A stretch of 18,487 nt of DNA from JAICLL01 sp035252155 (GTDB lineage Bacteria; Planctomycetota; Planctomycetia; Pirellulales; JAICIG01): assembly GCA_035252155.1 (NCBI GenBank), contig DATFDL010000728.1:1-18487 (forward strand). Direction: 5' to 3'. The notes under the pieces are model-generated. The model did not search any database and was not told the origin of the DNA. It worked only from the letters and a program-made list of their open reading frames with translations. The translations under genes were made by a program, and so were the position numbers. Below are positions 14,569-18,487 of this stretch, in pieces (position 1 is the first letter of the stretch; each line of letters opens with the position of its first letter).

Positions 14569-15039
14569 CGCGTTGGGATCGGCCACGATACGCACCGCCT
14601 CGCGCCCGGCGGCCCGTTGCGGCTGGGCGGCGTCGATGTGCCGCACGACCAGAGCATGGTCGGGCATAGCGACGCCGACGTGCTGCTGCACGCCATCACC
14701 GACGCCCTGCTCGGCGCCGCAGCCTTGGGCGACATCGGCGAGTTGTTTCCCGACACCGATCCGGCCAACCGCGGTCGCGACTCGGCCGACATGCTCCGCC
14801 GGGCGCATCAGCGCGTGACTGAGGCCGGCTGGCGCATCGTCAATCTCGACGCCATCGTCTTCGCCGAACGCCCCAAGCTGTCGGCGTACAAAACCGCCAT
14901 CCGGCAGCAGGTGGCCGACGTGCTGGGTGTGGAAGTCGAGCGCGTCGGATTCAAGGCCAAGACGGGCGAGCGCGTCGGTCCCGTGGGGCGGCAAGAAGCC
15001 ATCATGGCCGAAGCCGTCGTGTTGCTAGAGGCACATTAA
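14569..15039 (+). CDS. ispF: 2-C-methyl-D-erythritol 2,4-cyclodiphosphate synthase (start unresolved, probable one-base frameshift)
   Basis: MEP-pathway enzyme that converts CDP-ME 2-phosphate to the cyclic diphosphate, releasing CMP, for isoprenoid synthesis. The protein reads RVGIGHDTHRLAPGG from 14569 (metal ligands D and H of D-x-H), then GHSDADVLLHAITDALLG (third metal ligand H), GDIGELFPDTDP and KAKTGERVGPVGRQEAI at the end: an intact IspF of normal length. The coordinates begin where homology begins, because the frame, open from the TGA at 14512, holds no ATG, GTG or TTG before the D-x-H motif. A TTG at 14617 would remove two metal ligands. An ATG at 14519 lies one base out of frame; one extra T in its TTT run would give MQILEATTEGASATFAARVGIG. 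A promoter sits just upstream of that ATG. So this is either a sequencing error, a true frameshift or unusual initiation. It is followed by cysS. Stop TAA. Confidence 0.88.
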   Translation, partial: RVGIGHDTHRLAPGGPLRLGGVDVPHDQSMVGHSDADVLLHAITDALLGAAALGDIGELFPDTDPANRGRDSADMLRRAHQRVTEAGWRIVNLDAIVFAERPKLSAYKTAIRQQVADVLGVEVERVGFKAKTGERVGPVGRQEAIMAEAVVLLEAH

Positions 15040-15077
15040 TGCGAGTCAATCATCGAATGATGGGTCGGTCGCAGCTT

Positions 15078-15158
15078 GGAGGATGGCCTTCCAGGCCGTC
15101 AACTCCGACCTGAAGAGACGGCTCCGACCTGAAGAGACGGCCTGGAAGGCCATCCTCC
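15078..15158. repeat. Inverted pair of GGAG-hairpins enclosing a 19-bp tandem duplication, family J
   Basis: GGAG at 15078-15081 is followed by GATGGCCT-TCC-AGGCCGTC (15082-15100). The minus-strand copy (CTCC 15155-15158, hairpin 15136-15154) is identical, so the 23-bp ends are perfect inverted repeats. Between them CTCCGACCTGAAGAGACGG occurs twice back to back (15103-15121, 15122-15140), the second copy running into the right hairpin. It lies in the ispF-cysS gap. Confidence 0.8.
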
Positions 15159-15201
15159 GTTCACTCCGTTTGACCGGTCCCTAGTTGTCCTTGTTCCAGC
15201 G

Positions 15202-16826
<1,625 letters not shown>

Positions 16827-16827
<1 letters not shown>

Positions 16828-17372
16828 TGACAGCCCCTGTTCCCCGTGTGCTGGGCATCGACCCGGGACTGAACATCACCGGCTATGGAGTGCTTGAAGT
16901 GGCTCGGGGCGGACCGCGCCTGTGCGAGGCCGGCGTGGTGCGCGGCCGCGATCGCAAATCGCTTACCGCGCGCCTCAGCGAAATCTTTGACGGCGTGCGC
17001 GACGTGATTACTCAGTACAAGCCGTGCGCCGTCGCCCTGGAGCAGCTTTACAGTCATTATGCGCGCCCTCGGACGGCGATCCTCATGGGGCATGCGCGCG
17101 GCGTCATTTGCCTGGCAGCGGCGCAAGCGGGCGTGCCGGTGATCAGTTACAGCGCGACGCAGGTCAAAAAAGTGTTGACCGGCAACGGTCGTGCGAAAAA
17201 AGACCAGGTGCAGCGGGCGGTGCGACAGGAACTGCGGCTCAACCGCCTGCCCGAACCGGCCGACGTGGCCGACGCACTGGCGATTGCCCTATGCCATTAT
17301 TATCGCCAACCGCAGTGGGCAGCCCTCGCCCGGAGCCGAACGGCGGAAGTTTCACGCGAGAGAGCGAGGTAG
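16827..17372 (+). CDS. ruvC: Crossover junction endodeoxyribonuclease RuvC
   Basis: Holliday-junction resolvase; a dimer that cuts four-way DNA junctions with RuvAB during recombination and repair. It is 181 aa from the ATG at 16827, which overlaps the cysS stop in TGATG; a GTG at 16824 is a one-codon-longer option. The four catalytic acids of the RNase H fold are present: D12 in GIDPGLNITGYG, E72 in ALEQLY, D146 and D149 in DVADALAIA. LMGHARGVICLAAAQAGVPV and KKVLTGNGRAKKDQV are family motifs. It is probably translationally coupled to cysS and co-transcribed with ruvA 100 bases on. Its TAG stop is the TAG of a GTAG repeat (17369), so the basic tail after about residue 160 may be an altered end. 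Confidence 0.96.
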
Positions 17373-17437
17373 CTCCCGGACTTGTGCCGGGCTGTTTTAG
17401 CGTGGAACCGCGAGCCGGCCACAAGGGCTGGGGCTAC
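17369..17437. repeat. Inverted pair of GTAG-hairpins, family K, with terminator-like stem after ruvC
   Basis: GTAG 17369-17372, then CCCGG (17375-17379) and CCGGG (17387-17391) around ACTTGTG, followed by CTGTTTT. This resembles a weak intrinsic terminator. On the minus strand GTAG (CTAC 17434-17437) faces it with a related sequence containing CTTGTG and an AGCC/GGCT stem. The pair fills most of the ruvC-ruvA gap and could reduce ruvA transcription from upstream. Confidence 0.65.
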
Positions 17438-17472
17438 CTTGTTTTTGCGACCTTACACGTCCAATCGAGACC

Positions 17473-18111
17473 ATGATTACCAAGGTTACGGGGCGGCTGT
17501 TGACCATCGACGACGACGCACTGACTTTGGGTGTCGGCGCGTTTGAATATGAAGTGCGCATCCCGGAGTTCACGCGCCGGCAATTGCAAAGCCGCGTAGG
17601 ACAGGATGTGAGCCTCTACACGATCGACTATCTCGAAGGAAATCCGGCCCAAGGACGTTTGACGCCTCGGCTGATCGGCTTTCTCAGCGAAGTGGAGCGC
17701 GAGTTCTTCGACCTGATCTGCTCGGTCGATGGCGTGGGCGTGAAAAAGGCATTGCGGGCGATGGTGCGGCCTGTGCCCGAAGTGGCCACCGCCATCGAAG
17801 AGCAAGACGCGAAAACCCTTTGCAGCCTGCCGGGTGTGGGAGCGGCGTTGGCTGACCGAATCATCGCCAAGCTGCGCCGCAAGGTGCCGAAGTTCGCCTT
17901 GATGGTGGCTCGCGAGACGCCAGTCGCCGCCGACGTCCACCGCGACGTGATCGAAGAAACCTTTCAGGTGCTGCGGCAACTAGGCCATTCCGAAAGCGAC
18001 GCCCGCCGGCTACTTGAATCCGCCCTGCAAGCGAAGAAGAAATACGCCGACGTCGAGGCGCTCTTGCAGGCTATTTACCAGCAACGGCATGGTAGCCCCG
18101 GCACTCCGTGA
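17473..18111 (+). CDS. ruvA: Holliday junction branch migration protein RuvA
   Basis: Tetramer that binds Holliday junctions and, with the RuvB motor, drives branch migration. 212 aa, normal length. Domain I, an OB fold, spans 1-65 (MITKVTGRLL...LYTIDYLEG). Domain II has the two helix-hairpin-helix motifs VDGVGVKKALRAM (85-97) and LPGVGAALADRIIAKLRRK (119-137). A variable linker follows, then domain III (about 155-205, FQVLRQLGHSESDARRLL...), which contacts RuvB. The start ATG at 17473 directly precedes the first strand. The last six residues, GSPGTP, and the TGA stop are encoded by a family G repeat, so the native C-terminus has been replaced or extended. ruvB is not in the window. Confidence 0.95.
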   Translation: MITKVTGRLLTIDDDALTLGVGAFEYEVRIPEFTRRQLQSRVGQDVSLYTIDYLEGNPAQGRLTPRLIGFLSEVEREFFDLICSVDGVGVKKALRAMVRPVPEVATAIEEQDAKTLCSLPGVGAALADRIIAKLRRKVPKFALMVARETPVAADVHRDVIEETFQVLRQLGHSESDARRLLESALQAKKKYADVEALLQAIYQQRHGSPGTP

Positions 18112-18171
18112 CGGGGTTCGCCGTCGCCTTCGGCGACCGCTCAGTCTCCGCCACGGAGTGTCGGAGCTACC
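18091..18171. repeat. Inverted pair of GTAG-hairpins, family G, overlapping the ends of two convergent genes
   Basis: Left copy: GTAG 18092-18095, arms CCCCG (18096-18100) and CGGGG (18112-18116). Right copy on the minus strand: GTAG (CTAC 18167-18170), arms CTCCG/CGGAG (18162-18166 with 18146-18150). The stems differ by a paired change. The left copy encodes the end of ruvA; the right copy gives the TAG stop of the minus-strand gene. It is suited to act as a shared terminator. Confidence 0.8.
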
Positions 18172-18457
18172 TTTCGGAATTTGTCGCGTCGGGCTTTTGC
18201 GCCTGGCGCTCCAGCTTCTGGCCGGCATGCTCCAGGGCTTCGCCGGTCTTTTGCATCGCCTGTTTCGATGACTCCTTCGCCTTGGAAGGGTCGAAGGTCA
18301 CCTCGACGCGACCGTCGGCAGGCCGCTGCACCGTAAGAGCGCCGGTCGCCCAGAGCACTCCCACGGCGATGACGACCACGGCCAACAACCCCAGGAAAAG
18401 CCCCGCTCCCGATGTGCCCCGATCGACATAAACGCGTTCTTGGACTCGATTGGCCAT
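18167..18457 (-). CDS. Small membrane protein with one helix and a charged helical tail, 96 aa
   Basis: Hypothetical protein. MANRVQERVYVDRGTSGAG, then one strong hydrophobic helix at about 20-42 (LFLGLLAVVVIAVGVLWATG), a short stretch ending in VEVTFDPSKAK, and a Lys/Glu/Gln-rich amphipathic helix (SSKQAMQKTGEALEHAGQKL). The layout suggests an inner-membrane anchor with an extracytoplasmic or cytoplasmic helical tail. I do not recognise the family. The start is firm: GGAGGT lies seven bases before the ATG at 18457. Convergent with ruvA; the TAG stop is part of a GTAG repeat shared by the two gene ends. Confidence 0.8.
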   Translation of the reverse strand: MANRVQERVYVDRGTSGAGLFLGLLAVVVIAVGVLWATGALTVQRPADGRVEVTFDPSKAKESSKQAMQKTGEALEHAGQKLERQAQKPDATNSER

Positions 18458-18464
18458 GGTCCTT

Positions 18465-18470
18465 ACCTCC
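18465..18470 (-). promoter_or_regulatory. Shine-Dalgarno of the 96-aa membrane protein gene
   Basis: Minus-strand GGAGGT with a seven-base spacer to the ATG at 18457. With the DUF1501 and HtrA-like genes, it is one of only three genes here with a strong site; the housekeeping genes lack one. Confidence 0.75.
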
Positions 18471-18487
18471 GTAACTCGCGTGTGTGG

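Noticed and set aside
14617..14619. TTG as the ispF start
   Set aside because: It would remove the D-x-H metal ligands and about 16 conserved residues that are plainly encoded upstream in the same frame.
15103..15140. Start of a short tandem array or CRISPR
   Set aside because: Only two abutting copies with no spacer, inside a larger inverted repeat.
17375..17397. Firm intrinsic terminator of ruvC
   Set aside because: The five-pair stem with a seven-base loop and a four-T run is weak, and the same sequence is explained as a GTAG-hairpin repeat; termination is only possible.

Overview
The window looks like a stretch of chromosome from a planctomycete, probably of the Pirellulales type. The clues are high GC, a Tat-exported DUF1501 protein, a DUF4058 protein, a pair of tiny membrane proteins starting with an R-F-S-L-R/K motif, a YidC with an extra periplasmic PDZ domain, and a very large carboxypeptidase-regulatory-like secreted protein. 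This assignment rests on family knowledge and was not tested by any search. I saw no rRNA, tRNA, CRISPR array, transposase or phage gene.

Layout. (1) 1-5688, plus strand: the 3' part of yidC, then two linked glycosyltransferases, a GT-C (ArnT/PMT-like) membrane enzyme and a GT2 (GtrB/ArnC-like) enzyme that probably makes its polyprenyl-phosphate-sugar donor. (2) 5689-10756: a 39-bp protease-gene fragment, a 1153-residue minus-strand secreted protein with about six CarboxypepD-reg-like folds and a helical C-terminus, then a divergent HtrA-like serine protease with no signal peptide. (3) 10774-13971, minus strand: a DUF1501 protein with a Tat signal, a two-gene unit of small membrane proteins (55 and 77 aa) and a short DUF4058 protein. 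(4) 14470-18111, plus strand, housekeeping: ispF (whose start is disrupted), cysS, ruvC (overlapping cysS) and ruvA. (5) 18167-18457, minus strand: a small single-span membrane protein convergent with ruvA.

The most striking signal is between the genes. At least six sequence-unrelated families of short hairpins sit in most of the gaps, and nearly all begin with the same tetranucleotide, 5'-GTAG (GGAG in one family), directly abutting the hairpin. They occur singly or as inverted pairs (GTAG-hairpin...hairpin-CTAC). This is the architecture of REP/BIME elements mobilised by RAYT (IS200/IS605-related Y1) transposases, although no RAYT gene lies in the window. Because GTAG contains TAG, three genes (yidC, ruvC and the 18167-18457 gene) now end on a stop codon supplied by such an element, and the last six codons of ruvA lie inside one. 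A separate cluster at 14159-14392 has four hairpins whose stems differ by paired changes while the loop stays constant.

Other points of note: ispF has no ordinary start codon in frame before its metal-binding D-x-H motif, while a good promoter and an ATG sit one base out of frame; cysS has KMGKS in place of KMSKS plus a low-complexity insertion; and 39-bp direct repeats derived from the protease gene flank the large secreted-protein gene.
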